Shown: one piece after another, positions 44,754 through 53,185 of the stretch
How the letters are laid out: the number at the start of each line of letters is the position of its first letter
Numbering within the stretch: the stretch's first letter is position 1
NCBI RefSeq assembly: GCF_038002165.1
Contig: NZ_JBBOBR010000001.1
Location: forward strand, 2,232,001-2,296,000
Origin: Cytobacillus sp. FSL H8-0458
GTDB taxonomy: Bacteria > Bacillota > Bacilli > Bacillales > Cytobacillaceae
DNA length: 64,000 bases
Reading direction: 5' to 3'
Notes under the pieces: generated by a model
The model's input: the letters and a program-made list of their open reading frames with translations, nothing else
The model's database searches: none
Told to the model about the DNA's origin: nothing
Position numbers and translations under genes: made by a program

Positions 44754-46664
44754 ATGTCAAAAAAAATTGTCATTGTAGGCGGAGTTGCCGGCGGTGCTAC
44801 TGCTGCTGCACGATTAAGAAGATTAGATGAAAAGTCAACAATCGTCCTGTTTGAACGGGGGGAACATATCTCGTTCGCCAATTGCGGCCTTCCCTATTAT
44901 ATCGGTGAAACCATTAAGGACCGGAATAAGCTTTTGGTACAAACCCCAGAAGGTATGAGCAAAAAATTCAATCTGGATATCCGCAATCTTTCAGAAGTTA
45001 TCGGAATAAGCCGTGAACAAAAAACAGTGGAAGTCAAAAACCTCCGAACCGGTGAAATCTATGAGGAATCATACGACACTCTACTTTTATCACCGGGAGC
45101 AAAACCAATCGTGCCGCCTATTGAAGGACTTTCAGATGCGCAAAATGTTTTCACACTCAGGAATATTCCGGATACAGATAAAATAAAGGCGTTTGTTGAC
45201 GAGCACCATCCGAAAAGGGCTGTTGTGATTGGAGGAGGATTTATCGGGCTAGAAATGGCAGAGAATTTGGCTAAGCGCGGGATTCAAGTTACAGTGGTGG
45301 AATTAGGCAAGCAGGTGATGGCCCCTATCGATTATGAAATGGCCTCTATTGTTCATTCCCATCTCATTGACAAAGGAGTCGATTTGATATTAGAGGATGG
45401 AGTCAAGGCGTTTAAGCAGAATGGGAAAACCATTGAACTGGCCAGCGGGACACAGCTTTGCACCGACATGGCTATTTTATCCATAGGGGTAAAACCTGAA
45501 AATAAGCTGGCCCTTATGGCAGGGCTGGATGTAGGTCAGCGCGGGGGAATTCTGGTAAACGATTATCTGCAAACGGAAGATCCAGATATCTTTGCCATTG
45601 GCGATGCTATTGAAGTGAAGGATTTTATCAATGGAAATGCAGCCATGATTCCCTTAGCAGGCCCGGCTAACCGCCAGGGCAGAATTGCAGCCAATAATAT
45701 TTACGGGAAGCAGGAAAAGTATAAAGGGACACTCGGTACATCCATTGCCAAAGTATTTGATTTAACCGTCGCATCCACAGGCATCAATGAAAAACAGCTG
45801 TCACAGCTGGGCATGAAATATCAGGCTGTCCATATTCATCCAGGCTCCCATGCAGGATATTATCCTGGAGCCGCTCCAATCAGTTTAAAGCTGCTCTTTA
45901 GTCCCGATACAGGGAAAATCTATGGTGCACAGGCAGTTGGGGAAGATGGAGCAGACAAACGAATTGATGTAATTTCCACAGCCATTAAAGGCAATTTGAC
46001 TGTGTTGGATTTGACTGAAATTGAGCTGTCCTACGCTCCGCCATTTTCATCTGCGAAGGATCCTGTCAATATGGCAGGATATGTGGCGGAAAACATCATA
46101 AATGGCAATACGGTTACCGTCCAGTGGAATGAAATCGATGAAATCGTTGAAAATGGCGGCCTCCTGATAGACGTCCGGGAGCCAATCGAAAGGGAAATGG
46201 GCTATATTGCAGGCTCTATTAACATACCGCTGAGTGAAATACGAGATCGCCTGAATGAAATCCCTAAGGACAAAACGGTTTATGTTTCATGCCAGGTTGG
46301 GTTAAGAGGCTATTTAGCTTCCCGCATTCTTAAAGAAAATGGTTTTGTTGTGAAAAATCTGGATGGGGGCTGGAAAACATATTCAGCTGTTAATCATCAG
46401 AAAAAGAGAGCCATCAATCCAGATTACAAGGAGCACATTCATCCATCTATCTCCATTGATGCAGCCGGGTTATCTTGTCCCGGGCCTATTATGGAGGTTC
46501 ATAAAAATATAAAGTCCCTACAGCCAGGTGAATATCTTCAGATCACCACAACTGATTGCAATTTTGTTAAAGATATTGCTTCATGGTGTGAAAAAAATGG
46601 ACATATGCTGGTTCAGACTGAGCGCAACAGCAAACAATATCAAACTACTATCCAAAAAAGGTAA
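44754..46664 (+). CDS. CoA-disulfide reductase - rhodanese - TusA fusion protein
   Basis: A 636-residue three-part enzyme. Residues 1-450 form a FAD/NAD(P)H disulfide reductase (IVIVGGVAGGATAAARLRR; redox Cys44 in SFANCGLPYY; second dinucleotide site VVIGGGFIGLEMAENL). Residues about 460-550 are a rhodanese domain with its Cys in VSCQVGLRGY. Residues about 565-636 are a TusA/SirA-like domain with LSCPGPIMEV. Such fusions handle CoA or bacillithiol persulfides and sulfane sulfur. AGGAGG precedes the ATG. A terminator follows. Confidence 0.93.
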   Translation: MSKKIVIVGGVAGGATAAARLRRLDEKSTIVLFERGEHISFANCGLPYYIGETIKDRNKLLVQTPEGMSKKFNLDIRNLSEVIGISREQKTVEVKNLRTGEIYEESYDTLLLSPGAKPIVPPIEGLSDAQNVFTLRNIPDTDKIKAFVDEHHPKRAVVIGGGFIGLEMAENLAKRGIQVTVVELGKQVMAPIDYEMASIVHSHLIDKGVDLILEDGVKAFKQNGKTIELASGTQLCTDMAILSIGVKPENKLALMAGLDVGQRGGILVNDYLQTEDPDIFAIGDAIEVKDFINGNAAMIPLAGPANRQGRIAANNIYGKQEKYKGTLGTSIAKVFDLTVASTGINEKQLSQLGMKYQAVHIHPGSHAGYYPGAAPISLKLLFSPDTGKIYGAQAVGEDGADKRIDVISTAIKGNLTVLDLTEIELSYAPPFSSAKDPVNMAGYVAENIINGNTVTVQWNEIDEIVENGGLLIDVREPIEREMGYIAGSINIPLSEIRDRLNEIPKDKTVYVSCQVGLRGYLASRILKENGFVVKNLDGGWKTYSAVNHQKKRAINPDYKEHIHPSISIDAAGLSCPGPIMEVHKNIKSLQPGEYLQITTTDCNFVKDIASWCEKNGHMLVQTERNSKQYQTTIQKR

Positions 46665-46688
46665 GTGTTTTGAAGGGTATTATGCTTG

Positions 46689-46720
46689 AGAAAAAGGAGG
46701 AATATCAAACTCCTTTTTCT
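46689..46720 (+). terminator. Intrinsic terminator after the reductase fusion
   Basis: AGAAAAAGGAG / CTCCTTTTTCT arms around GAATATCAAA. Confidence 0.75.
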
Positions 46721-46800
46721 TATGCTTAAGTTTCTATAGTACAGAATAAACAATCTGTCTTATAATATGAGATGGCATTATAAATGAGGTGAATGATCCA

Positions 46801-47127
46801 ATGAGATACATACATAATACGTTTGGGTTAAACAAATTCAAAACGATGAAGGAAACATTAAAGGGTGTTGAATTTAAACATGTTGGAAACGGCGAAGTCA
46901 TTTATCTGCTTCCGAATAAAGAAATTACGATTGTCTTAAATCCAAAAACCGTTGAAAGCAATAAAAAGCTGGAGGAAAAATCCACAGGTCTGCGCCATAG
47001 TACAGTCCTGCGGGAATTCCCTAAACGGGAACATACAGGAAATGAACCAATTTCCTATGGATACGCATATAAATTTTTATCTGTGGATGAATTAGATGCA
47101 TTCCTTAGTGAGTTAAATACTCTTTAG
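46801..47127 (+). CDS. Small conserved-looking protein of unknown function
   Basis: A 108-residue soluble protein, basic in the middle, with no membrane segment, signal peptide or motif I recognise. Codon use and a clear AGGTGA site before the ATG (a GTG four codons earlier overlaps it) suggest a real gene. A terminator follows its stop. I do not know its function. Confidence 0.65.
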   Translation: MRYIHNTFGLNKFKTMKETLKGVEFKHVGNGEVIYLLPNKEITIVLNPKTVESNKKLEEKSTGLRHSTVLREFPKREHTGNEPISYGYAYKFLSVDELDAFLSELNTL

Positions 47128-47139
47128 ATTCTAAAAAAG

Positions 47140-47185
47140 GTTCCTGACCCACAAGACAAAAATAACCTGGGGCAGGAACTTTTTT
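47140..47185 (+). terminator. Intrinsic terminator
   Basis: GTTCCTGACCC (47140-47150) pairs with GGGGCAGGAAC (47169-47179) with one mismatch and runs into TTTTTT. Confidence 0.75.
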
Positions 47186-47512
47186 ACTTCTTCTTTTGTC
47201 TAAACAAATCAACAGATTTATAACCATGTGATAAAATATCGACCATTTGCAATTCTCGTTTCTCACGGGTTTTCTGCTGCTTAACTGAAAAGATGCAGCG
47301 AATTTCACTTCGCTATCTTCCACATGCCCATCTTCTCCCACTTTCATTACTGGAAATATCATCCCTATGAACGTATGTATCATACCGTTTATTACCTTTT
47401 TTAGGATAAACGAAAAATAAATATCCTTTTTAAATACAGCATAGTCACTTGGCTGGTTGAGAACAGCCAAATTATTATATTTGTTAAGCTTTAATTTATC
47501 AATGATTGACAT
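47184..47512 (-). pseudogene. Decayed gene with several frameshifts
   Basis: The first frame reads MSIIDKLKLNKYNNLAVLNQ then loses sense. The next frame gives GYLFFVYPKKGNKRYDTYVH before a stop. The first frame resumes with PVMKVGEDGHVEDSEVKFAA, and a third frame gives a charged C-terminus ending QKKK. Pieces from three frames line up in order as one Bacillus hypothetical protein with a central segment missing, so the gene has suffered deletions and frameshifts. It starts with a normal ATG. The product's function is unknown to me. Confidence 0.7.
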
Positions 47513-47534
47513 AACATACTGCGCCTTTATACTT

Positions 47535-47969
47535 TTACTTTTCTAAATAGTTTATTAAAGCATCCAAATCTTCTACACATGCTCTCTTAAAGGCTCCAGC
47601 CATCATCTATCCAAACCATTTTGAAAAGCCTGTGAGTCCCTTAATCTCACCAAGTAATGTAACATCTGAAGTATCACCTGGTGAAACGATTATGTATGTA
47701 AATATAAATTCTCCTTTGCCTGTTGTTCCTTTGGTTTCATCACAGCGCATCACAATTTTATTTGGCTCATCGAGTTCGATAACTTCAAAATGTTCGGAAG
47801 CTTCTTTTCCAAACATTTTCCTTGTCTCTTTCCACTGACTCCCCACTTTTAATGGCCCGCTGTCCTCCCGCTCTATTCCAACTAGACCAATCGTCCAGTC
47901 CTTTGCCGAATCAAGATCTATTAAAGCTTTGTAGGCAATTTGTGCAGATACCTGAATGGATCTTTTCAT
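47535..47969 (-). pseudogene. SRPBCC-family gene interrupted by an amber codon
   Basis: The frame encodes a START/SRPBCC-like protein (MKRSIQVSAQIAYKALIDLD, GPLKVGSQWKETRKMFGKEA, then GLTGFSKWFG). A TAG stops it at 47607-47609. The same frame continues without a gap through MMAGAFKRACVEDLDALINY to a TAA at 47535. Homologues have a lysine (AAG) at the position of the TAG, so a single A-to-T change (as read on the coding strand) explains it. The total would be 144 residues plus stop. A sequencing error or suppression is possible. Confidence 0.75.
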
Positions 47970-48278
47970 TTCAAATTGAATACTAAGGCTAACTGCCTCC
48001 TTTACCCCTTTTTTCTAAAATATATCACAAACTAATGAGAATGGGATATCTTAATCACAATTCAAAAAATGCCAACTGCAGCAATGTATGAAGGATCCTC
48101 CATTTGTCTCGCTACCGCTATATCATGGCCCCTACGGTTGAAATACTGGGTGGAATAGCCAAAGCAAAATATGTCTTATAATTGTTAGTCCGAGGAAAAG
48201 TTTTTAAAACACTATCACTTTTATGCGTTTTTACTTTAATAAGTTGAAACAATAAACAGAATTGTATAAAATTAAAGT
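47970..48278. other. Intergenic region with a possible gene scrap
   Basis: No intact gene. On the minus strand a stretch from about 48168 to a stop at 48062-48064 reads coherently (FGYSTQYFNRRGHDIAVARQ and onwards about 14 residues) but has no start or recognised family. It may be another gene remnant. Confidence 0.3.
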
Positions 48279-48344
48279 GGTCGAACCCTCACAATTCGAC
48301 CCCCTATTATCCATTGAGCTTAGGAATTTTCTAAGCTCTTTTTT
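48279..48344 (+). terminator. Two-hairpin leader or terminator upstream of guaC
   Basis: First hairpin GGTCGAA / TTCGACC (48279-48285, 48295-48301), second GAGCTTAG / CTAAGCTC (48316-48323, 48331-48338) followed by TTTTTT. No rightward gene is nearby upstream to be terminated, so it may attenuate guaC. I do not recognise a known riboswitch class. Confidence 0.5.
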
Positions 48345-48445
48345 AATGATTGTTCCCTGTCAGTCTGTATAAGATCGATTGAAACTGAAAAACATATCCT
48401 TGCAATGTCCGTATGTATTCAGCTTCGTTCAATAGGAGGATTAAA

Positions 48446-49435
48446 ATGGAAAATGTATTCGATTATGAAGATATTCAATTAATTCCCGCAAAAAGTATCG
48501 TCAATAGCCGATCTGAATGTGATACAACGGTCTTCCTGGGGGACCGTGCGTTTAAACTGCCTGTGGTGCCTGCTAACATGCAGACGATTGTAGATGAGAA
48601 AATTGCCGTATACTTAGCAGAGAACGGATATTTTTATATCATGCATCGATTCGAACCGGAGAAGCGAATTTCTTTTATGGAAGATATGAAGGCACGGGGA
48701 TTATACTCTTCGATCAGTGTTGGCGTCAAAGAAGGCGAGTATGCGTTTATACAGCAAATAGCTGATGAAAAGCTGTCACCGGAATACATTACCATTGATA
48801 TAGCCCATGGCCATTCCAATGCTGTCATCCAAATGATTCAGCATATTAAGAAATACCTTCCTCAAAGCTTTGTGATTGCTGGCAATGTCGGAACCCCGGA
48901 AGCAGTCAGAGAATTAGAGAATGCTGGAGCTGATGCAACAAAGGTTGGCATTGGACCTGGCAAGGTATGCATCACAAAAATTAAAACAGGATTCGGAACG
49001 GGCGGCTGGCAATTAGCTGCACTTCGCTGGTGTGCAAAGGCAGCAAGCAAACCGATCATAGCAGATGGAGGTCTTCGCACCAATGGTGACATTGCCAAAT
49101 CGATTCGATTTGGTGCAACAATGGTGATGATTGGTTCCTTGTTTGCAGGACATGAGGAGTCACCTGGAAAAACCATTGAGAATGAGAAAGACGGAAAGCT
49201 CTATAAAGAATACTTTGGCTCAGCCTCTGAATTTCAAAAAGGCGAAAAGAAAAATGTTGAAGGCAAGAGAATTTTAGTAGAGCACAAAGGATCATTAGCA
49301 GATACGCTGAAAGAAATGGAGCAGGATCTCCAGTCCTCCATTTCTTACGCTGGCGGCAACAAGCTGGATGCCATCCGTCATGTTGATTATGTTATTGTAA
49401 AGAATTCGATCTTTAATGGCGACAGGGTATTTTAA
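48446..49435 (+). CDS. guaC: GMP reductase
   Basis: A 329-residue TIM-barrel enzyme of the IMPDH/GMPR family that reduces GMP to IMP with release of ammonia, a step in purine salvage. The catalytic Cys175 lies in [20 protein letters not shown], the pattern of the longer Firmicutes GMPR2 type. No CBS domains are present, unlike IMP dehydrogenase. The start at the ATG after AGGAGG is much better than the upstream frame extension. It is monocistronic with a strong terminator. Confidence 0.95.
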   Translation: MENVFDYEDIQLIPAKSIVNSRSECDTTVFLGDRAFKLPVVPANMQTIVDEKIAVYLAENGYFYIMHRFEPEKRISFMEDMKARGLYSSISVGVKEGEYAFIQQIADEKLSPEYITIDIAHGHSNAVIQMIQHIKKYLPQSFVIAGNVGTPEAVRELENAGADATKVGIGPGKVCITKIKTGFGTGGWQLAALRWCAKAASKPIIADGGLRTNGDIAKSIRFGATMVMIGSLFAGHEESPGKTIENEKDGKLYKEYFGSASEFQKGEKKNVEGKRILVEHKGSLADTLKEMEQDLQSSISYAGGNKLDAIRHVDYVIVKNSIFNGDRVF

Positions 49436-49470
49436 CACCCCATCTAATGAAAAATTCATTATCTATATAA

Positions 49471-49535
49471 AACCACAGAAGATGCCTGCACTTTTCCATC
49501 AGGCAGGCATCTTCTGTGGTTTCAGTATTTCCTTT
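49471..49535 (+). terminator. Strong terminator after guaC
   Basis: Perfect 19-base arms (49471-49489 and 49503-49521) beginning AACCACAGAAGATGCCTGC, 13-base loop, then TCAGTATTTCCTTTT. Confidence 0.85.
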
Positions 49536-49778
49536 TAGAATGGACAAACACATACGAAGACACTCCAATTTTTTATAAAAGGTATGTTATGTACTCTTTG
49601 AGGTTCTCCAACAATTTAGAAATCTCGGTAATTACTTCTTCAAACACTCATACTTGTTTCCACATCATTTCACTTTTATGAATTCACCTATATAAATTCA
49701 TTTTACGAAAAATTATTCAGTATTTAGCTGGTATTCTATCTGGCTCATAAATCGTGCCAGCGGAATAAAGAGATCAAA
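49536..49778. other. Intergenic DNA, nothing recognised
   Basis: AT-rich sequence between the guaC terminator and the GNAT gene stop. I see no gene longer than about 25 codons and no clear structure. Confidence 0.5.
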
Positions 49779-50228
49779 TTAAAAGATTAATTTCATCCCT
49801 TCATGACTCGCTAAAAATCCCAGCCTGTTATAAAAACGATGTGCATCTTCACGCCGCTTATCAGTCGTCAATTGAACAAGACCACACCCCTCAAACCTTG
49901 CTATTGCAATTGCTTCTTTAAACAAGGCTTCCCCTACCCCATTTCCGCGGAAGCGCTGAAGGACCCGGACCCCTTCAATTTGTGCGCGATTCATCCCTTG
50001 TCGTGCTAAACCAGGAATGATCGTTAACTGAAGGCAGCCAATCACCGTCTGACCTTCTATCGCCAAAATAATCTGATTTCCCTCCTGTGCTTCTATTGCC
50101 TTAAATGCTTTATAATAACAATCCGGCAGAGGTTCTTCATATCTCTCACGCTTTGCTCCTAATTCATCATCGGCAAGCAAGCGGACAATAGCTTGTAAAT
50201 CTTCTTCATTTGCTTTTCGAAAATGCAT
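49779..50228 (-). CDS. GNAT-family N-acetyltransferase
   Basis: A 149-residue acetyltransferase with the acetyl-CoA loop RFRGNGVGEALFKEAI (motif A; the RxxGxG core is seen) and C-terminal motif B DAHRFYNRLGF. The N-terminal MHFRKANEEDLQAIVRLL is typical. The acceptor is unknown. The ATG follows AAGGAGTG. No operon partner. Confidence 0.9.
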   Translation of the reverse strand: MHFRKANEEDLQAIVRLLADDELGAKRERYEEPLPDCYYKAFKAIEAQEGNQIILAIEGQTVIGCLQLTIIPGLARQGMNRAQIEGVRVLQRFRGNGVGEALFKEAIAIARFEGCGLVQLTTDKRREDAHRFYNRLGFLASHEGMKLIF

Positions 50229-50309
50229 TAAAAATCACTCCTTCAGCACGGGAATATTTAAGTGCATCACTGATTACTTTCTATTAATATTTTATTTTCC
50301 CTTTTATTA

Positions 50310-50587
50310 GGCTATTATCATGAAACCTCTGAAATTGCACCTTTATCAAAGGATCAGCTTCATTTTGTGAAAGTATTTTTAACATGCAGAGGGAATACCA
50401 AAGAAGTTGAAAAGGAACTTGGGATATCGTATCCAACGGTTCGAGGCAAGCTAACAGACATCATATCATCTCCTTGGATATGTACAGAAGAAAAAAAAAT
50501 GAAGCAGATGAGAAAAAAATTGTCACTTTGTTGGAAAATGGCGAAATCACAGCAGAAGAAGCCATTAAGCTATTAAAAGAGGAATAG
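50310..50587 (+). pseudogene. Truncated and frameshifted DUF2089-like gene
   Basis: The frame from 50310 gives LSKDQLHFVKVFLTCRGNTK and then a helix-turn-helix-like EVEKELGISYPTVRGKLTDI. At about 50468-50474 the reading must shift by one base to continue as LGYVQKKKNEADEKKIVTLL and a SHOCT-like tail ENGEITAEEAIKLLKEE ending at 50587. The N-terminal zinc ribbon (CPVC type) that normally opens DUF2089 proteins is missing. It lies 12 bases before the SHOCT-like gene, where its intact counterpart would be the first gene of the operon. Confidence 0.7.
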
Positions 50588-50599
50588 GGAGGATTTATC

Positions 50600-50989
50600 A
50601 TGAAAGAAGAAATTACGAGAGTGATAACAATGGTTCAAGAAGGGAAAATTGATGCAGATAAGGGATCAGTACTGATCCAAGTACTAAAAGAACAAGAAGA
50701 AACAGGTAATAAGCCAGCAGTAAAAACGACTAAGTATTTAGATAAGACTTTAAAAATCCGTGTTGTATCCGCTGAAAATGATAACGTCACGGTCAATTTG
50801 CCAATAAAACTTGTTAAGGCAGTATTAATGGCTGGACACAGCATCGCAGCGAGTATCCCTCAATCAGAAAAATACGCTAAAGATATAGACATAAGCCTTA
50901 TTATAGAAGCAATCGAAAACGAATTAGATGGCCAAATTGTTGATATTAAATCGGCAAACGGGGATACCGTTTCGGTCATCATTGATTAG
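50600..50989 (+). CDS. SHOCT-like domain protein (YvlB-operon type)
   Basis: A 129-residue protein. Residues 1-30 resemble the SHOCT helical pair (ITRVITMVQEGKIDADKGSV). The rest is a small alpha/beta domain (LKIRVVSAENDNVTVNLPIK to QIVDIKSANGDTVSVIID). A GGGAGG site precedes the ATG. It is the only intact member of a three-gene set whose first and third genes are broken. Function is unknown; related genes belong to envelope-stress operons in Bacillus. Confidence 0.7.
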   Translation: MKEEITRVITMVQEGKIDADKGSVLIQVLKEQEETGNKPAVKTTKYLDKTLKIRVVSAENDNVTVNLPIKLVKAVLMAGHSIAASIPQSEKYAKDIDISLIIEAIENELDGQIVDIKSANGDTVSVIID

Positions 50990-50999
50990 TGAGTTGCTT

Positions 51000-51133
51000 A
51001 TGATGCATGTAAAAGTGAAAGCAAAAGACGTTCGGTTAACCATCCCAATTCCAAATACAATTTTAAACATGGCTATTTCAATTTTTTGTTCAAAATTGTT
51101 TCATCCGGTTCTGAGGTTAAGGTAAAACTATAA
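51000..51133 (+). pseudogene. Gene with internal deletion, SHOCT-operon partner
   Basis: The N-terminal frame reads MMHVKVKAKDVRLTIPIPNT and ILNMAISIFCSKLF, the same domain type as the C-terminal half of the preceding protein. A different frame then supplies the expected terminus GSEVKVKL and stops at 51133. The central part, where homologues carry dozens of residues, is lost. It follows the SHOCT-like gene by 10 bases. Confidence 0.6.
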
Positions 51134-51165
51134 CTTATTTACATCTATTACTGACCGGCATTAAA

Positions 51166-51211
51166 AGAAAAAGCCTAATTTCTGGCTTACAATACCAAGA
51201 TAATTAGGCTT
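51166..51211 (-). terminator. Terminator of the aminotransferase gene
   Basis: On the minus strand AAGCCTAATT / AATTAGGCTT arms (51202-51211 and 51171-51180), then TTTTCTTTT. Confidence 0.75.
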
Positions 51212-51260
51212 GTTTCCTTTATTCCTCTCACTTTTAAAAATTCCATAGAAATATTTTCAT

Positions 51261-52451
51261 TTAAAGATAGGCCTCTGCAACTTTTCCCAGCCTGCGAATC
51301 CCCTCTGCTATTTCCTTCTCATCCGCATAACTGAAGGAAAGGCGCAGAAATTCCGTTCCAGCTGTCTGATCTTTGAAAAAGTACTTGCCAGGAATAAAAG
51401 ATATCCCTTCTGCCAGGGCATATGTCAGCAGTTCTAATGTATCGGCACCAGGAATTTTCATCCACACGAAGTACCCCCCTTCGGGCACATACCAGGAAGC
51501 TGTTTTAGGAAAGTGCTGTTCCAGTGCGGAGGTCAGAACATTGCATTTGGCCCGGTATGTATCTCTCATTGTTACTAGTTTATTATTAAAATCAGTGTTT
51601 GCTAAATAAACAGCCATGACAGATTGAGCAAACGGATGGTTCAGATCTTTTTTAACCCAGGCGCATGCATGGATCATTTCACTTGCTCCGGCTATCCATC
51701 CTATACGCATGCCCGGGGCCACTATCTTGGATAGCGAGCCGACATGCAGAACTCTGGAGTTTTGATCCATTGCTTTTAGAGTGGGGAGACTTTTATTAAA
51801 TGATAATTCCCCATAAGCATCATCCTCTACTAATAGGAAATTATATTTGTTTGCAAGCTCCAATACATGCTGCCGGCGCTCTCCTGTCATCGTCGTCCCT
51901 GTAGGATTTTGAAATGTTGGGATCGTATAGAGAAAACGCGGCTGAGCGAGCCCTTTTTGCTTTCTTTCCTCTAGAACCTCTTCCAATACATCTGTTTGAA
52001 GTCCGTTCTTGTCTACAGGAATACTAATTATATGTTTTGTGTAATTTTGGAAAATCTCTAAAGCCTCCATATAGGTGGGGGACTCTATTGCAATAATTGT
52101 CTCCTCATCAAGGAGAATGCGGGCAATCAAATCGATTGCCTGACAGGCGCCCGAAGTTATCAAAAGCTCATTTTCCTTTACAGATATCCCCCGCTCTTTC
52201 AATCTTTTTAAAATCTGCTCCTTTAATTTTGCTATTTTTGGACTGCCTAAATAATGGAGCGGCAAATCATGTTCTTCTTCTAATAGACTGTTAACAGCTG
52301 CCTTTACCTCTTCATCCGGCACAAGGTCAGGTGCCGGGTAGCCGCAATGCAGGCGTATACAATCATCCGGAATCTCCGGAATCCACTCCCCTGGGGGAGT
52401 ATTTTGAAGCGCCTTTTTGATTTTATCAGTTAAAAAAGAACCAGCATTCAC
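51261..52451 (-). CDS. PLP-dependent aminotransferase class I (2-aminoadipate/aromatic type)
   Basis: A 396-residue fold-type I aminotransferase. It shows ITSGACQAIDLIARILL, the cofactor-contacting NPTG (IPTFQNPTGTTM), the Asp-Tyr pair VEDDAYGELSF, the PLP lysine in HVGSLSKIVAPGMRIGWIAG and the substrate arginine in LRLSFSY. Architecture is that of LysN/ARO8-like enzymes, which share ancestry with MocR catalytic domains. Substrate not determined. It starts at GTG after GAAGGGTG; no operon partner. Confidence 0.9.
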   Translation of the reverse strand: MNAGSFLTDKIKKALQNTPPGEWIPEIPDDCIRLHCGYPAPDLVPDEEVKAAVNSLLEEEHDLPLHYLGSPKIAKLKEQILKRLKERGISVKENELLITSGACQAIDLIARILLDEETIIAIESPTYMEALEIFQNYTKHIISIPVDKNGLQTDVLEEVLEERKQKGLAQPRFLYTIPTFQNPTGTTMTGERRQHVLELANKYNFLLVEDDAYGELSFNKSLPTLKAMDQNSRVLHVGSLSKIVAPGMRIGWIAGASEMIHACAWVKKDLNHPFAQSVMAVYLANTDFNNKLVTMRDTYRAKCNVLTSALEQHFPKTASWYVPEGGYFVWMKIPGADTLELLTYALAEGISFIPGKYFFKDQTAGTEFLRLSFSYADEKEIAEGIRRLGKVAEAYL

Positions 52452-52520
52452 TTCAATCTACACCCTTCCAGCAGTTTTATTATTCATTATAAACTTCTTG
52501 CCTGAGATGCTCCACAAAAC

Positions 52521-53093
52521 CTAGAAAAGCAAGTTTTCTTCGAAATGTCTTTTTACTTTTCCCCAATCCTCCTTTATAACACTATAAAGGACAGTATGGC
52601 GAATGGTCCCTTCTTTTCGTATCATATGATTTCGAAGTACGCCTTCTTTTACCGCACCGGTCCGTTCGATCGCTTTTTGTGAGCGGAAGTTTTCATGTCC
52701 AGTTTTAATTTGTACGCGATTCACGGACAGTTCTTCAAAACAGTATGTTAATAATAAATATTTACAGTTTGAATTAATATTCGTGCGCCAGTAAAGAGGG
52801 TTTATCCATGTTGAGCCGATTTCGAGCCGTTTATGCGGGATTGAGATATCGAGAAACCAGGTAGCCCCGATGATACTCCCTGTTTTTTTATGGACAATGA
52901 CAAAAGCAAAATCGGTGCCCTGCTCACGTTTTTGTATCGCATCTTTTACATATTGAATGACCCGGCTTTTATCCGTTAAATCAACAGACATATGCTCCCA
53001 TATGCGTTTATCCTGAGCTGCTTCATAAATTCCTTCAATATGCTCAAGTTCCATGGGAATTAATTTCACAACATTGTTTACTAAAATTTGCAT
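52521..53093 (-). CDS. RimJ/RimL-type GNAT acetyltransferase
   Basis: A 190-residue acetyltransferase of the acetyltransf_3 group, with LIPMELEHIEGIYEA at the N-terminus, EIGSTWINPLYWRTNINSN as the cofactor region and VNRVQIKTGHENFRSQKAIE typical of RimJ/L relatives. It starts after AAGGAGAGTG. It is transcribed divergently from the MocR-type regulator, whose sites lie between the two. Confidence 0.88.
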   Translation of the reverse strand: MQILVNNVVKLIPMELEHIEGIYEAAQDKRIWEHMSVDLTDKSRVIQYVKDAIQKREQGTDFAFVIVHKKTGSIIGATWFLDISIPHKRLEIGSTWINPLYWRTNINSNCKYLLLTYCFEELSVNRVQIKTGHENFRSQKAIERTGAVKEGVLRNHMIRKEGTIRHTVLYSVIKEDWGKVKRHFEENLLF

Positions 53094-53128
53094 GCTATCA
53101 CTCTCCTTGAATCAATTAAAACCGAATT

Positions 53129-53174
53129 CTGGTATGATAAAAATAACCAAAAACGAATTTTAATATAATACCAG
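53129..53174. promoter_or_regulatory. Inverted ATACCAG sites between acetyltransferase and MocR gene
   Basis: CTGGTATGATA (53129-53139) and TATAATACCAG (53164-53174) are inverted copies (one mismatch) placed evenly in the 92-base divergent gap. ATACCA is the half-site known for the MocR protein GabR. Each copy also holds an extended -10-like TGGTATnAT, so regulator sites and promoters may overlap. Confidence 0.5.
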
Positions 53175-53185
53175 GGAATGATTCG

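Noticed and set aside
49500-49778. Possible short leftward peptide gene (about 24 codons) downstream of guaC
   Set aside because: No ribosome site and immediate upstream stop; coding potential not supported.
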